This document shows, piece by piece, positions 8,806 to 18,220 of a DNA stretch of 64,000 nucleotides. Where the stretch lies: contig NZ_CP022296.1 in NCBI RefSeq assembly GCF_017310035.1, positions 4,216,001 to 4,280,000 on the forward strand, read 5' to 3'. Below the pieces are notes generated by a model. That model did not search any database. It had not been told where the DNA came from and worked only from the letters and a program-made list of their open reading frames with translations. The DNA is from Nocardioides sp. S5. Lineage in GTDB: Bacteria > Actinomycetota > Actinomycetes > Propionibacteriales > Nocardioidaceae. Each line of letters opens with the position of its first letter. Position 1 is the stretch's first letter. The translations under genes and the position numbers were made by a program.

Positions 8806-10106
8806 TGGCCAGCACCCCCCAGACCTCTGACTCCCACACCATGGCCCAGGGCGAGATGGACCTGCTCCGCTTCGCGACCGCCGGCTCGGTCGACGACGGC
8901 AAGTCCACCCTCATCGGGCGGCTGCTGCTCGACTCCAAGTCGATCTTCGAGGACCAGCTCGAGGCGGTCGAGTCCACCAGCCAGTCCAAGGGCTACGACT
9001 ACACCGACCTGGCGCTGCTGACCGACGGCCTGCGCTCCGAGCGCGAGCAGGGCATCACCATCGACGTGGCCTACCGCTACTTCGCCACGCCCACGCGCAA
9101 GTTCATCATCGCCGACACCCCCGGCCACATCCAGTACACCCGCAACATGGTCACCGGCGCCTCGACCGCCGACCTCGGCCTCGTGCTGGTCGACGCCCGC
9201 CAGGGCCTCACCGAGCAGTCGCGCCGCCACGCGGTGCTGCTGTCGCTGCTCCGCGTCCCGCACCTCGTGCTCGCGATCAACAAGATGGACCTCGTCGACT
9301 GGTCGGAGGAGGTCTACGAGAAGATCCACCGCGAGTTCACGACCTTCGCGACGAAGCTCAACATCCCCGACCTCGAGGTCATCCCGATCTCGGCGCTGCA
9401 GGGCGACAACGTCGTCAACCGATCCGAGAACACCCCGTGGTACTCCGGCCCCACGCTCATGCACCACCTCGAGCACGTCCACGTCGCCTCCGACCGCGAC
9501 CTGGTCGACACCCGCTTCCCCGTGCAGTACGTCATCCGCCCCAAGTCCGACGCCTACCACGACTTCCGTGGCTACGCCGGCCAGGTGGCCGGCGGCGTGC
9601 TGAAGAAGGGCGACGACATCGTCGTGCTCCCCAGTGGGATGCCGTCGAAGATCGCCAAGGTCGAGCTCTTCGACCAGGAGGTCGCCGAGGCCTTCCCGCC
9701 CATGAGCGTCACGGTGCACCTCGAGGACGACGTCGACGTCTCGCGCGGCGACATGATCGCCCGTCCGAAGAACGCGCCCAAGCCCAGTCAGGACATCGAC
9801 GCGATGATCTGCTGGATGACCAACGAGCCGCTCAGGCCGCGGCAGAAGCTGGCCATCAAGCACACCACCCGCACGGGCCGCGCGATGGTCAAGGACATCC
9901 AGTACCGCCTGGACGTCAACTCGCTGCACCGCGACCAGGACACCAAGGAGCTCGGCCTCAACGAGATCGGCCGCGTCCAGCTGCGCACCACGGTGCCCCT
10001 GCTGTGCGACCCCTACTCGAAGAACCGGACCACAGGCTCCTTCATCCTGATCGACGAGGCCACCGGCGTGACCGTCGGCGCCGGCATGATCAACTCCGGC
10101 AGCTGA
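8805..10106 (+). CDS. cysN: Sulfate adenylyltransferase subunit 1 (GTPase)
   Basis: 433 residues, the length of a stand-alone CysN without a fused APS kinase. EF-Tu-like GTPase motifs are visible: P-loop AGSVDDGKST (G1), DTPGHIQYTRNM (G3) and NKMDLV (G4), followed by two beta-barrel domains. GTP hydrolysis drives APS formation by CysD. Starts on the last base of the cysD stop. Ends 9 nt before a glycan gene of visibly lower GC. Confidence 0.96.
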   Translation: MASTPQTSDSHTMAQGEMDLLRFATAGSVDDGKSTLIGRLLLDSKSIFEDQLEAVESTSQSKGYDYTDLALLTDGLRSEREQGITIDVAYRYFATPTRKFIIADTPGHIQYTRNMVTGASTADLGLVLVDARQGLTEQSRRHAVLLSLLRVPHLVLAINKMDLVDWSEEVYEKIHREFTTFATKLNIPDLEVIPISALQGDNVVNRSENTPWYSGPTLMHHLEHVHVASDRDLVDTRFPVQYVIRPKSDAYHDFRGYAGQVAGGVLKKGDDIVVLPSGMPSKIAKVELFDQEVAEAFPPMSVTVHLEDDVDVSRGDMIARPKNAPKPSQDIDAMICWMTNEPLRPRQKLAIKHTTRTGRAMVKDIQYRLDVNSLHRDQDTKELGLNEIGRVQLRTTVPLLCDPYSKNRTTGSFILIDEATGVTVGAGMINSGS

Positions 10107-10115
10107 CTTTCACTT

Positions 10116-11183
10116 ATGGGGCCGGAGCGCCGTCGCGTCCTCATCTCCGCGGAGGTTCTCGAGGAGATCGAAGAGGTCTATGGCCTCTTGGAGCGGGCAG
10201 AACAACCCTTCACTGAGATTGTCATCGACGGCCCCGATGCTGTGCTGCAGAGGTTGAAGCCCGAGATAGTGGACGATCGTCGGGTGGCTCTTAGGCCGTA
10301 CACGCTCTCCACGAGATCCAGCGTGCGGAACAAGCTGCTCGGTCTGATCTCGTTCGCGTGGCTCATGCTGCGCGAACGACCTCAGTTGTTGTTCTCGGGT
10401 TTCTCGATGATGAAGCATCGCGCTGTGTCCGGTCTGCTCCATGTGCCGCACTTCGCCTACATCCGGGGAGTGACGTTCGACCCCGCCACATCGGTCGGCA
10501 TCTCGGACGGCGTCCGTCAGGGTCGATTTCGCCGTCTCGTGCCTCAACGCGTCGTAGCGACGTACCACGCTGACGAGGTCTTCACCGTAGGCGAGATCAA
10601 TCGACGCTTCATCGTCGGACGAGGGATGCCGGATTCACGCGTGCATGTCGTCGGACCGGTATGGCTCGACCAAGCACGATCCGCGCGTTCAGCTAGCAAG
10701 TCTCCTGCGACATACGTCGTCACAGGCGCGTGGGCAGCCCACGGCTTCCACGACGAGCACGACGCTCAGACATCCATGCTTGCTGACGTCGCAGCGACGT
10801 GGCACGACGAGTCAGAGCTGGTCATTCGGGTGCACCCGCGAGACGACTTTCCCTACTCCGCTGATCCTCGGTTCTCCGGAGTGCACCTCAGCACTGAGCC
10901 TCCCGCTGAGTTTCTCGCTTCTCTCGGGCCCGCCGACGTGGTCGTAGCACCATTGTCGACTCTCGCCTTCGAGGCCCTCCATCTGGGTGCACGGGTGGCG
11001 TTCTACGCCGATGAGCACGCGACCCGAAGCTACAACCACGTCTACAAGTGGCTGGGCATAGTGCCGTGCACAGGTCAACAGATCGCCGAAGGTGACGTGC
11101 ACCCCATCACCTCGACTGAGGTTGACGTCTTCAGCCCGGTGGAACTGGCCCCGGTGAGGCGCGCTTTCGCGACGTTGCGCTGA
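10116..11183 (+). CDS. Putative GT-B glycosyltransferase
   Basis: 355 residues, not matched with certainty to any family. The C-terminal half reads as a GT-B nucleotide-sugar domain: VIRVHPRDDF contains an HP motif, and PADVVVAPLSTLAFEALHLGARVAFY has the Ser/Glu pattern of the donor site. HP plus a downstream Ser motif also marks CMP-sialic acid-dependent GT-B transferases, and a CMP-nonulosonate pathway lies next door, so this is a candidate nonulosonate transferase (inference, weak). No ribosome site precedes the ATG, so the true start could be internal. It runs convergently into the flippase gene and overlaps it by 53 nt. GC is lower than in cysN. Confidence 0.6.
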   Translation: MGPERRRVLISAEVLEEIEEVYGLLERAEQPFTEIVIDGPDAVLQRLKPEIVDDRRVALRPYTLSTRSSVRNKLLGLISFAWLMLRERPQLLFSGFSMMKHRAVSGLLHVPHFAYIRGVTFDPATSVGISDGVRQGRFRRLVPQRVVATYHADEVFTVGEINRRFIVGRGMPDSRVHVVGPVWLDQARSARSASKSPATYVVTGAWAAHGFHDEHDAQTSMLADVAATWHDESELVIRVHPRDDFPYSADPRFSGVHLSTEPPAEFLASLGPADVVVAPLSTLAFEALHLGARVAFYADEHATRSYNHVYKWLGIVPCTGQQIAEGDVHPITSTEVDVFSPVELAPVRRAFATLR

Positions 11184-12411
11184 AGAGCATCCACTTCGCT
11201 GCGCCACCTGCGACCAAGCAGGCCGTCATCGTCCACGGCACCGCCACCGGGCCGCCCCCCTCCGCCAAGAGCACTGCCGATGCACCGATGAAGCCGGCAG
11301 CCATGCACGAGTTCACTGCGAGCAACGGGCGGTCGCGGCCGTAGGCATAGAGCCCGTAGTGCGGCACCAAGGACAGGGCTAGCGCCGACATCGCGAGCAG
11401 CGCCGGGAGCAGCACATCTGCGTGCTCGGCGTAGACTGCCTCGTCGAGCATCGTGAGAAGCGGATCCCGGAGCAGCATGGCCACACCGATGAACGGCACC
11501 GCGACGACAAGGATCGCGACGGACATGTGCTTCATGGCCCGACGAAGAGTTGCGAACTCACCCGCGCTGACCGCGCGGACCATCGCCGGGTAGTAGTACA
11601 CAACGACGCCTGATTCGATGAGCGCCAGCAGCGCGGCGGCGATGCCCATGAACAACACGTAGGCACCGACTACCTCGAGCCCGCCGAGCCCTTGAACCAC
11701 GAAGCGATCCAGGTTGAGCAGCGATCGAAGCGCCAAGGTCGCCAGCAGCAATGGCAGCGCGACTCGGGCGCCCCGGCGGACCCATGCCCAATCGACGGGA
11801 TCCCTCCACCCCGGAAGGGACTGCCCCGCAAGGAGCGCGCCGCCAACGCCGATGCCCAGCAGCAGCGAGCCGACCCACAGCGCGAGAACGACGTCGAGAT
11901 CACGCGCAGCCGGGATGAGCCACAGTGCCGGGATGGCCACCACACACCATCCTCCGACGCGGAAGAACATGATGAAGGTGGCCGCAATCTGCTTCTCCAT
12001 CGTCACGAACAGCCGGTTCATCTCCTGGGCCAGGTGCTCCAGCACAAGGATCACCCCGAACCACGCGACGAGCCCTGCGTCGGCAAACAGCATCGCCAGC
12101 AGAACGAAGGGGACGACCACGGCATACTGCACGAGCATCAGAGCGCCTTGCGAATGAATCATCTGAGCCCAGCGGGCTTGTGGCGCCCTCAGCATCTCCC
12201 GCGTGGTGTACGTGTAGAAGTCGAGACCCACGACCAAGAGCAGGTAGCCCGTGCCAGACGCAATCAGTCCATAGATGCCGACCTCTCTGGCGCTCAGGTA
12301 CTTCGCCATCAGGAGAACGACGAGGAACTTGCTCCCGAGGCTGAGCACGCGGAGGCCGAGACTGACGGCTTGCCGCAACACCCTGTTGCTGGCCGACGCG
12401 GTCGGACTCAC
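11131..12411 (-). CDS. Wzx-type polysaccharide flippase
   Basis: 426 residues with about 12 to 14 predicted membrane helices spread evenly through the chain (for example LLVVGLDFYTYTTREMLRAP near the third helix, a pattern typical of oligosaccharide flippases). It should move lipid-linked repeat units across the membrane. The start is GTG at 12411 and overlaps the DUF4422 gene stop as GTGA, so it is coupled to it. The C-terminus is Pro/Gly-rich and overlaps the convergent glycosyltransferase gene. Confidence 0.82.
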   Translation of the reverse strand: MSPTASASNRVLRQAVSLGLRVLSLGSKFLVVLLMAKYLSAREVGIYGLIASGTGYLLLVVGLDFYTYTTREMLRAPQARWAQMIHSQGALMLVQYAVVVPFVLLAMLFADAGLVAWFGVILVLEHLAQEMNRLFVTMEKQIAATFIMFFRVGGWCVVAIPALWLIPAARDLDVVLALWVGSLLLGIGVGGALLAGQSLPGWRDPVDWAWVRRGARVALPLLLATLALRSLLNLDRFVVQGLGGLEVVGAYVLFMGIAAALLALIESGVVVYYYPAMVRAVSAGEFATLRRAMKHMSVAILVVAVPFIGVAMLLRDPLLTMLDEAVYAEHADVLLPALLAMSALALSLVPHYGLYAYGRDRPLLAVNSCMAAGFIGASAVLLAEGGGPVAVPWTMTACLVAGGAAKWMLFSATSRKRASPGPVPPG

Positions 12412-13175
12412 TTGGCTCCGCGAAGTTTTCGCCGCAGCAGGTCGACACCCTTCTTGAGCACCGGCTCACCCTCCACCTGGACCACCTTGCGATACGTAAG
12501 ACCCAGGTCGTCCGCATGGTGCATCGCCCAGACGTTGAGCAGCCTCTCGCCCAAGAACCCGATCGCCCGCTTGTCCTGATCGCTGTAACCCGTCATGTCC
12601 AGCTCACCATGAACACGCTCCAAGATGCCGAACACCCACGGGCAGTACGCATGGAAGGCGTCTGAGCGCATGAGGAACATGTTGTAGAGCGACAGGGACC
12701 GGCTATCCATCAACCGATCAAAAGCCGGAACGTAGTCCGGCCATCCGTCTGCGATCACCTTGCGCGCAAGGTCGAGATCCTTCTCATGGTGCGCATGGGC
12801 GTAGTGACTACGCACAGTCTCAATCCCGTAGAGGCGGCGGCGGGCGAGGACGACGCTTGCCTCTCCCAATGCCTCGTTGACGTCCTCGTGTCCGAGAATG
12901 TTGGGGCCGGAGGGGTGCGGCGCTGTCCCCGAGAAGAAGCGTCGGTAGTGGGCTAGCCCGTAGATGTCTGCCTCTGGTCCGTTCTTCCAGAGCCAGTAGA
13001 GCCCCGTCAGCTCGCAGTACGTCGAGTTCAGATCCGAGATCTGGTCGCCGACATCGTCGCGGATCGCGTGCGGCACCGTGTCACGGCCAACGCTGCCGAC
13101 ATGTATGGGCGTGTAGATGGGGTCGCTCGGGAAGTCGTAGGGCTTGTGTGCCGCGATCAGGATGTGGGCCTTCAA
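12408..13175 (-). CDS. DUF4422 protein, probable glycosyltransferase
   Basis: 255 residues from a TTG at 13175. This start is chosen because GGAG lies 8 nt upstream and TTGA overlaps the stop of the polymerase gene by 4 nt. The longer in-frame version to 13400 would run deep into that gene. DUF4422 hallmarks are visible: ILIAAHKPY at the start, CELTGLYWLWKN and IYGLAHYRRFFS. Such proteins sit in capsule and O-antigen clusters and are treated as GT-A-like transferases, with no settled substrate. Second gene of a four-gene minus-strand run (legF, polymerase, this, flippase). Confidence 0.85.
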   Translation of the reverse strand: MKAHILIAAHKPYDFPSDPIYTPIHVGSVGRDTVPHAIRDDVGDQISDLNSTYCELTGLYWLWKNGPEADIYGLAHYRRFFSGTAPHPSGPNILGHEDVNEALGEASVVLARRRLYGIETVRSHYAHAHHEKDLDLARKVIADGWPDYVPAFDRLMDSRSLSLYNMFLMRSDAFHAYCPWVFGILERVHGELDMTGYSDQDKRAIGFLGERLLNVWAMHHADDLGLTYRKVVQVEGEPVLKKGVDLLRRKLRGAK

Positions 13176-14425
13176 GACGCGGACTCCACCCGTGAATTGC
13201 GTGCATCCTCGCGGGCTGCGCCCGAGCCCACTCGGCTCGCCTGCGTGCCGTGCCGTGCCGAGTACGAATGCCAGACCAGAAGGAGTAGACCGAACGACGC
13301 GTAACTGAGGTAGTTGTTCGCTGCATTCGCCACGACCACCATCACCACAACAGACAACCCCAGCCATCTCCGGGCGATGAGGCAGATCGCGAGTGCCCAT
13401 ATGACCACCACGACGATTAACGCCACGCCGATGAGTCCTCGGTCGAAGTAGATTTGCACGAACCCATTGTGAGAATGCACCGCATTGGATAGACCATCGA
13501 AGTTCGGCTCCACGCCAGCACCTTTTCCGAGCCAGACCGAGTCTCTCGCCTGCTCAAGCGTCGACTCCCACAGATCGACACGCCCCGTCAGGGTTGTGGA
13601 CCTTCCCAGAAGACCAAGGGCTCTGTCAGCAAGACCCTGGACACCAAATGACAGAATTCCCCCGACCAGACCAGCGACGGCCACGAAAAGCGCCGGTAGC
13701 GACGTCTTACGGTGCGCAGTGAGCAGAATTACGGTTAGCCCCGCAACGAGAACGAGAACGGCCGTGGCGGCATTCGAGATCCAGACCAACCCAGCATGGA
13801 ACGCCGCCAAGATGAAGAAGGCCCAACGCCGTTTCGGCCGTTTGCGGATGAACATCGAAAGAGCAATTACACACCCGAGAGCCGCAGAGAATCCCAGGTC
13901 GCTGTTCCAGATGAAAACTCCGATTGGCTGAACGATGGTTCCTTCGGTGGGGTGATCGACCGTCACGGTCCCAACCCCGGGAGCAAGGAAAATGACCAGA
14001 TACGATGCCACGCTCGTGCAAGTCAGAGCCCACAGCACGACGGCGTAGGAGTCGTACCGCAACTCCATGAGGGCCAGCACGACACCAAACAGCAAGACAC
14101 CCCCGAGCCCCGCCAGCGTAGTGAACGTTTCTGAATGCGAGCGAGTCCAGAGGATAGAAGCAAAACTCCAGGCCGCGAAGGCAAGCAGCGCGGGATTGCG
14201 CGCACCTAAGTCGAGCACCGCGCGGGGCCGAACGAGAGCAAGCACCAAGCCCACCACGCAGACGAGGGCTCGGAGGGGCTGATACCCGCCCAACCCTGCA
14301 TCAGCCAGCCAGCCTGCACCGGCGCCCGCAACCGCCACGATCGCTATACCCGCGAGCCAAGGCTGCCACTCACGGGAAACGCGCAGCGAACTCCAAATCC
14401 TGAACCTTCCGACTTTGCTTGTCAT
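13172..14425 (-). CDS. O-antigen ligase/polymerase-like membrane protein (Wzy/WaaL)
   Basis: 417 residues from the ATG at 14425, which directly precedes the hydrophobic part; an in-frame ATG at 14518 would add 31 basic residues and overlap legF, and cannot be excluded. About 10 to 12 membrane helices and a large outside loop carrying GKGAGVEPNFDGLSNAVHSH, the region conserved in Wzy_C proteins, support polymerisation or ligation of glycan units at the outer face. It is coupled to the DUF4422 gene by a TTGA overlap. GC dips here below the window average. Confidence 0.82.
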   Translation of the reverse strand: MTSKVGRFRIWSSLRVSREWQPWLAGIAIVAVAGAGAGWLADAGLGGYQPLRALVCVVGLVLALVRPRAVLDLGARNPALLAFAAWSFASILWTRSHSETFTTLAGLGGVLLFGVVLALMELRYDSYAVVLWALTCTSVASYLVIFLAPGVGTVTVDHPTEGTIVQPIGVFIWNSDLGFSAALGCVIALSMFIRKRPKRRWAFFILAAFHAGLVWISNAATAVLVLVAGLTVILLTAHRKTSLPALFVAVAGLVGGILSFGVQGLADRALGLLGRSTTLTGRVDLWESTLEQARDSVWLGKGAGVEPNFDGLSNAVHSHNGFVQIYFDRGLIGVALIVVVVIWALAICLIARRWLGLSVVVMVVVANAANNYLSYASFGLLLLVWHSYSARHGTQASRVGSGAAREDARNSRVESAS

Positions 14426-14501
14426 GGGGTTCTCTCTGTCCGACTTTTTGCGTAGCTCGTCGGGCCGAGCTGCAACGACTGTTCGACTCCTGTCCATTCC
14501 C

Positions 14502-15248
14502 TCACGCTTTGCCACCATCGTGCAGCCAAGGGAGGCTCAGCAACCCACCATCAACGAGACATTGGATCATGTCGAACTCAAGCTGGTCGTCGACCGAGAA
14601 GGCATGGAGCTCGCTGATCTCGACGCCAAGATGGCGCCCCGAGTCAAACCACGAGCCCTCCAACTTCCGGATGAACTCAGTCCTCCATACGTAGAAGCTT
14701 CCGTTGATGCGGAGAAACCGGCCCTCGCTGTCCTGACGTCGAGTAACGCCTCTGCCCGCCTCGTCGTACCGGACGAGCGCACCTTCGACCTCTCGCACGC
14801 CGACCCATGCAGGTTGAAACATCGGTTCCGACACCGCGATGGCACCCACGAACTCTGGGGCCGCCCACAGCAGCTCCACGGCGCGGTCGATCTCTTCCGG
14901 TTGGCGCCCAGGACTAGTTGGGTCGCAGAGCACCAACAGGTCGTATTCGCGCGCCTCCGCTCGTTCAACCTGATCGAGTGCGTGGCGAAGCACCGGGCCC
15001 ATCGGGGTGTCGTCCGCCGCGAGATCGGCTGGTCGCCTGAAAGGAACGTCGCCGCCCCACTGCTTCGCTACGGCCGCGATGTGGGGGTCATCGGTGCTCA
15101 CGACGACCCGATCAACGCGCGTCGCCATCTCAAGGGCACGGACGGCGTGAACCACCAGGGGCACTCCTGCCAGGGAGAGAGTGTTCTTGCCGGGTAAACC
15201 TTTGGACCCGCCTCGCGCGGGAACGACCCCAAGAGTGAGCGGCTTCAT
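14502..15248 (-). CDS. legF: CMP-nonulosonic acid cytidylyltransferase (legionaminate type)
   Basis: 248 residues. It should activate a nonulosonic acid with CTP. The N-terminal signature RGGSKGLPGKN and later CDPTSPGRQPEEID and NGSFYVWR are those of the NeuA/PtmB/LegF family. Divergent from the acetyltransferase gene with 135 nt between, and first of the minus-strand run that ends with the flippase. Sugar identity is inferred from the neighbouring PtmE-, LegB- and LegC-like genes; by itself this protein could equally act on sialic acid. Confidence 0.85.
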   Translation of the reverse strand: MKPLTLGVVPARGGSKGLPGKNTLSLAGVPLVVHAVRALEMATRVDRVVVSTDDPHIAAVAKQWGGDVPFRRPADLAADDTPMGPVLRHALDQVERAEAREYDLLVLCDPTSPGRQPEEIDRAVELLWAAPEFVGAIAVSEPMFQPAWVGVREVEGALVRYDEAGRGVTRRQDSEGRFLRINGSFYVWRTEFIRKLEGSWFDSGRHLGVEISELHAFSVDDQLEFDMIQCLVDGGLLSLPWLHDGGKA

Positions 15249-15383
15249 GGTTGCCCTTCGAGCAGCTTTGGTGACTCGATTGAGTCGGCGGATGCGACGC
15301 TCAGCCTAACTGCGAACGGGTACTCTCCCGCACGAGGCTCTCCCTAGAGCCTGACCCGACTTGACTGACATGGAGATCATTTG

Positions 15384-16013
15384 ATGGCGACGTCGACCGC
15401 CACCTCGGGCGGACGTTGGGTCGTCCTCGGGGCGGGCGGTCACGCATCGAGCATCTGCGACGTGCTCCGTTCCTCGGGGCACACGGTGATCGCCGTCTCC
15501 GGCGAAGCCACCTCACGATGGGACGTAGTGGTCTTGCCCTCTGACGAGACGGCTCTCGCCATGGCGGTCGAGCAGGACGCTTCTGTGGCCCTAGGTATCG
15601 GCGACAACGCCGTCCGACTTGCCCTCACACAGACGATTCCTCACCCGCTTCTCCGTCCCGCTGTGAGTGTGATGGCCACGTGCTCGGACCGTGCGGAGCT
15701 CGGTCTCGGTGTCTCCGTCCTCCATCACGCGCACGTGGGTCCAGGGGTCAAGCTCGGTGATGCCGTCATCGTCAACACCGCCGCCATCGTCGAGCACGAC
15801 AGCGTCGTTGGGGACGGCGCCCATGTCGCGCCGGGCGCCTGCCTGCTCGGAGGAGCCACCGTGGGACGGCGCACGCTGGTCGGCAGTGGGGCGCGAATTC
15901 TGCCTGGCGTGAGCGTGGGGGACAATGTGCTGGTGGGCGCTGGCGCGGTCGTCGTGGACGACGTGCCATCCGGGACGACAGTCGCAGGCGTGCCCGCACG
16001 TCCTGTTACGTGA
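15384..16013 (+). CDS. NeuD/PglD-type sugar O/N-acetyltransferase
   Basis: 209 residues from the ATG at 15384, with GGAG 8 nt upstream (a TTG directly before it is in frame). An N-terminal nucleotide-binding PglD_N domain (VVLGAGGHASSICDVL) is followed by left-handed beta-helix hexapeptide repeats from about residue 100 (GVSVLHHAHVGPGVKLGDAV, GDNVLVGAGAVVVDDVP). PglD relatives acetylate C4-amino groups of nucleotide-activated 4-amino-4,6-dideoxy sugars. That is the one step otherwise missing between LegC and LegG, so it likely fills the LegH role (inference). An O-acetylating NeuD role is the alternative. Confidence 0.8.
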   Translation: MATSTATSGGRWVVLGAGGHASSICDVLRSSGHTVIAVSGEATSRWDVVVLPSDETALAMAVEQDASVALGIGDNAVRLALTQTIPHPLLRPAVSVMATCSDRAELGLGVSVLHHAHVGPGVKLGDAVIVNTAAIVEHDSVVGDGAHVAPGACLLGGATVGRRTLVGSGARILPGVSVGDNVLVGAGAVVVDDVPSGTTVAGVPARPVT

Positions 16014-16037
16014 CCCAACGAGGGAGGCATCGACGGC

Positions 16038-17063
16038 GTGGCCCATCTTGACCTCGACCAAACCGACGACGTGCTCGTCATCGCCGAAGCAGGCGTCAAC
16101 CACAACGGCAGCGAGGACATCGCACACCAGCTCATCGACGTCGCTGTGGCATCGGGCGCTCAGGCGGTCAAGTTCCAGACCTTCGACCCGAGTGCCCTGA
16201 CGTCGGCCTCCGCTGAAGCCACGCCGTACCAGATGGAGCGATCAGGCGCCCGCGACCAGCAGAGCCTGCTGCAGGAGCTGACGCTGCCGGAGTCTGCTTG
16301 GCGTCGCCTCAAGGACCACTGCGACTCAGTGGGTATCCGCTTTCTCAGCACGCCGTTCGACATGGGCAGCGCACGTCTCCTCGTGGACCTGGGGGTTGAA
16401 GGCCTCAAGGTCTCGTCCGGCGAACTCACCAATCTTCCTATGCTCTCCGAGTTGTCGGCCCTCGGCCTCCCCCTTCTGGTCTCAACCGGCATGGGCGACG
16501 CCGACGAGGTGGCCGCGGCCGTTGCGGCGTGCGCCGCGGCTCCTCAACTTCTCATCTTCCACTGTGTCTCGGCCTATCCGGCACCGCTCGATCAGTGCAA
16601 CCTCACGGTCATCCCGGCCCTCATGCGGCAGCACGCCATCCCGGTCGGCTGGTCGGACCACACCCCCGGGCTGGCGTCGGCGGTCGCGGCGGTCACGCTA
16701 GGGGCGCGCGTGGTCGAGAAGCACTTCACCCTCGATCGTCAGATGGAAGGCCCCGACCACCTGGCCAGCCTCGAGCCCGAGGCGCTGACGGACTACGTCA
16801 CCACTCTGCGCGCCATTCCCGCGGCGCTCGGCAACGGCGTCAAGCGGCGTATGCCGGCGGAGGAGGAGAACGCTCCCCTGGTGCGGAGGTCGTGGCATGC
16901 CGCGCGAGACCTCGAGCCCGGCCACGTGTTGACGCCCGGCGACCTCGTCGCCCTGCGACCGGAAAGCGGCATCCGACCGGACAACGACATCGTCGGGCGC
17001 ACCATGGCTGCCACCGTTGCCGCCGGGCAGAGCGTGGCTTCAGAGGCGCTGGTGAACGGTTAG
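16038..17063 (+). CDS. legI: Legionaminic/N-acetylneuraminic acid synthase
   Basis: 341 residues from a GTG with GGGAGG upstream. It condenses a mannosamine-type sugar with phosphoenolpyruvate. NeuB barrel motifs are VIAEAGVNHNG (about 14-24), KFQTFDPSAL, STPFD and VVEKHFTLDR. A C-terminal SAF (antifreeze-like) domain includes the ARDLEPGHVLTPGDL stretch. Its stop overlaps the next GTG by one base (TAGTG). Confidence 0.92.
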   Translation: MAHLDLDQTDDVLVIAEAGVNHNGSEDIAHQLIDVAVASGAQAVKFQTFDPSALTSASAEATPYQMERSGARDQQSLLQELTLPESAWRRLKDHCDSVGIRFLSTPFDMGSARLLVDLGVEGLKVSSGELTNLPMLSELSALGLPLLVSTGMGDADEVAAAVAACAAAPQLLIFHCVSAYPAPLDQCNLTVIPALMRQHAIPVGWSDHTPGLASAVAAVTLGARVVEKHFTLDRQMEGPDHLASLEPEALTDYVTTLRAIPAALGNGVKRRMPAEEENAPLVRRSWHAARDLEPGHVLTPGDLVALRPESGIRPDNDIVGRTMAATVAAGQSVASEALVNG

Positions 17064-18220
17064 TGCGCCGCATCGCCCTCTTCGTCGGGACCCGGGCAGA
17101 CCTCGGGCCGCTCATGTCCGTGATCTCCGCGCTGGAGGATCATCCAGACGTCGAGCTCCACCTTCTGGTTGGCGTGGCGTTCGGCGCCGACGAGCTGCAC
17201 GCGCAGCTCCACCGCAGCCTCGCCGTTCCCCCCGACGTCAACCGCGTGCATGAGCTCACCCACCGCATGACAACGGTGGACGACGACAGCGTGCTGGCCC
17301 ACGGCCCAGTCCTCAGCGCAGCGATGCCGGCGGTCATCCACGACGTTGCTCCGGAAGCGTTGATCGTCCTCGGCGACCGGTGGGAGCTGCTCTACGTCGT
17401 CCCGCCCGCTTTCCTGGCCGGCGTCCGGATCATCCATCTGCACGGCGGCGAGGTCACCGAGGGGGCCCTTGACGAGCGTGTCCGGCATGCCGTGACCAAG
17501 CTCGCCGACCAGCACTGCGTAGCCTCGGAGGACTCCGCTCGCCGGCTCCGTCAGCTGGGCGAACCAGCCGAGCGCATCCACGTCACCGGCGCTCCCGGCC
17601 TCGATCTCTACAGCGGCGTCGCTGCGCTCACGGACGACGAGTTCGTGGAGCGGTTCGGACGCTCCCTTGCTCGTCCCTTGGCGCTCTTCACCTACCACCC
17701 GCCCACTGCCGAGAACGTCTCACAGGCAGGACCGTGGGCATATGGGGCACTGGTAGCAGCGCTCGAGCACTGCAAGACGGTCGTCGCCACCTATCCCGGC
17801 ATGGACGTCGGTCGCGAAGCGGTGCTGGAGGCGCTGACCCATCTGGCGTCCGACCACCGCGTCATCCTGGTCGAGGCCCTTGGGCCCGCCTACCCACGCA
17901 TGCTCGCCACGGCCGACGTGGTCGTGGGCAACTCGTCGTCGGGCGTCATCGAGGCCGCCAGCGTCGGGGTGCCCGCGGTGGACATCGGCGAACGTCAGCG
18001 TGGGCGGCTCAGGGGCCCCAACGTCCTCCACGCAGAGGAGGGGCGTGAGTCTGTCGGCGACGTGCTGGCTACTGCACTAACCGACAGCTTCCGCAAGACC
18101 GCACGGGCCACGTCGAACCCTTACGGCGACGGGCGGTCAGCTCTACGGATTGTCAATGTCGTTCTGGCGGCACGTGACGTGCCGCGCACCAAGGTCTTCC
18201 ACAATTGTGAGGTCCCATGA
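17063..18220 (+). CDS. legG: Hydrolysing UDP/GDP-sugar 2-epimerase (NeuC/LegG type)
   Basis: 385 residues from the GTG at 17063. The family epimerises C2 and hydrolyses the nucleotide to give the free mannosamine-type sugar used by NeuB/LegI. The beginning RRIALFVGTRADLGPLMSV, HLHGGEVTEGALDE, VTGAPGLD and the donor-site segment VVVGNSSSGVIEAASVGVPA are NeuC hallmarks. It ends in ATGA, overlapping the next gene. An open frame extends back into legI, but this is only the antisense-like coding bias of GC-rich DNA. Confidence 0.9.
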   Translation: MRRIALFVGTRADLGPLMSVISALEDHPDVELHLLVGVAFGADELHAQLHRSLAVPPDVNRVHELTHRMTTVDDDSVLAHGPVLSAAMPAVIHDVAPEALIVLGDRWELLYVVPPAFLAGVRIIHLHGGEVTEGALDERVRHAVTKLADQHCVASEDSARRLRQLGEPAERIHVTGAPGLDLYSGVAALTDDEFVERFGRSLARPLALFTYHPPTAENVSQAGPWAYGALVAALEHCKTVVATYPGMDVGREAVLEALTHLASDHRVILVEALGPAYPRMLATADVVVGNSSSGVIEAASVGVPAVDIGERQRGRLRGPNVLHAEEGRESVGDVLATALTDSFRKTARATSNPYGDGRSALRIVNVVLAARDVPRTKVFHNCEVP

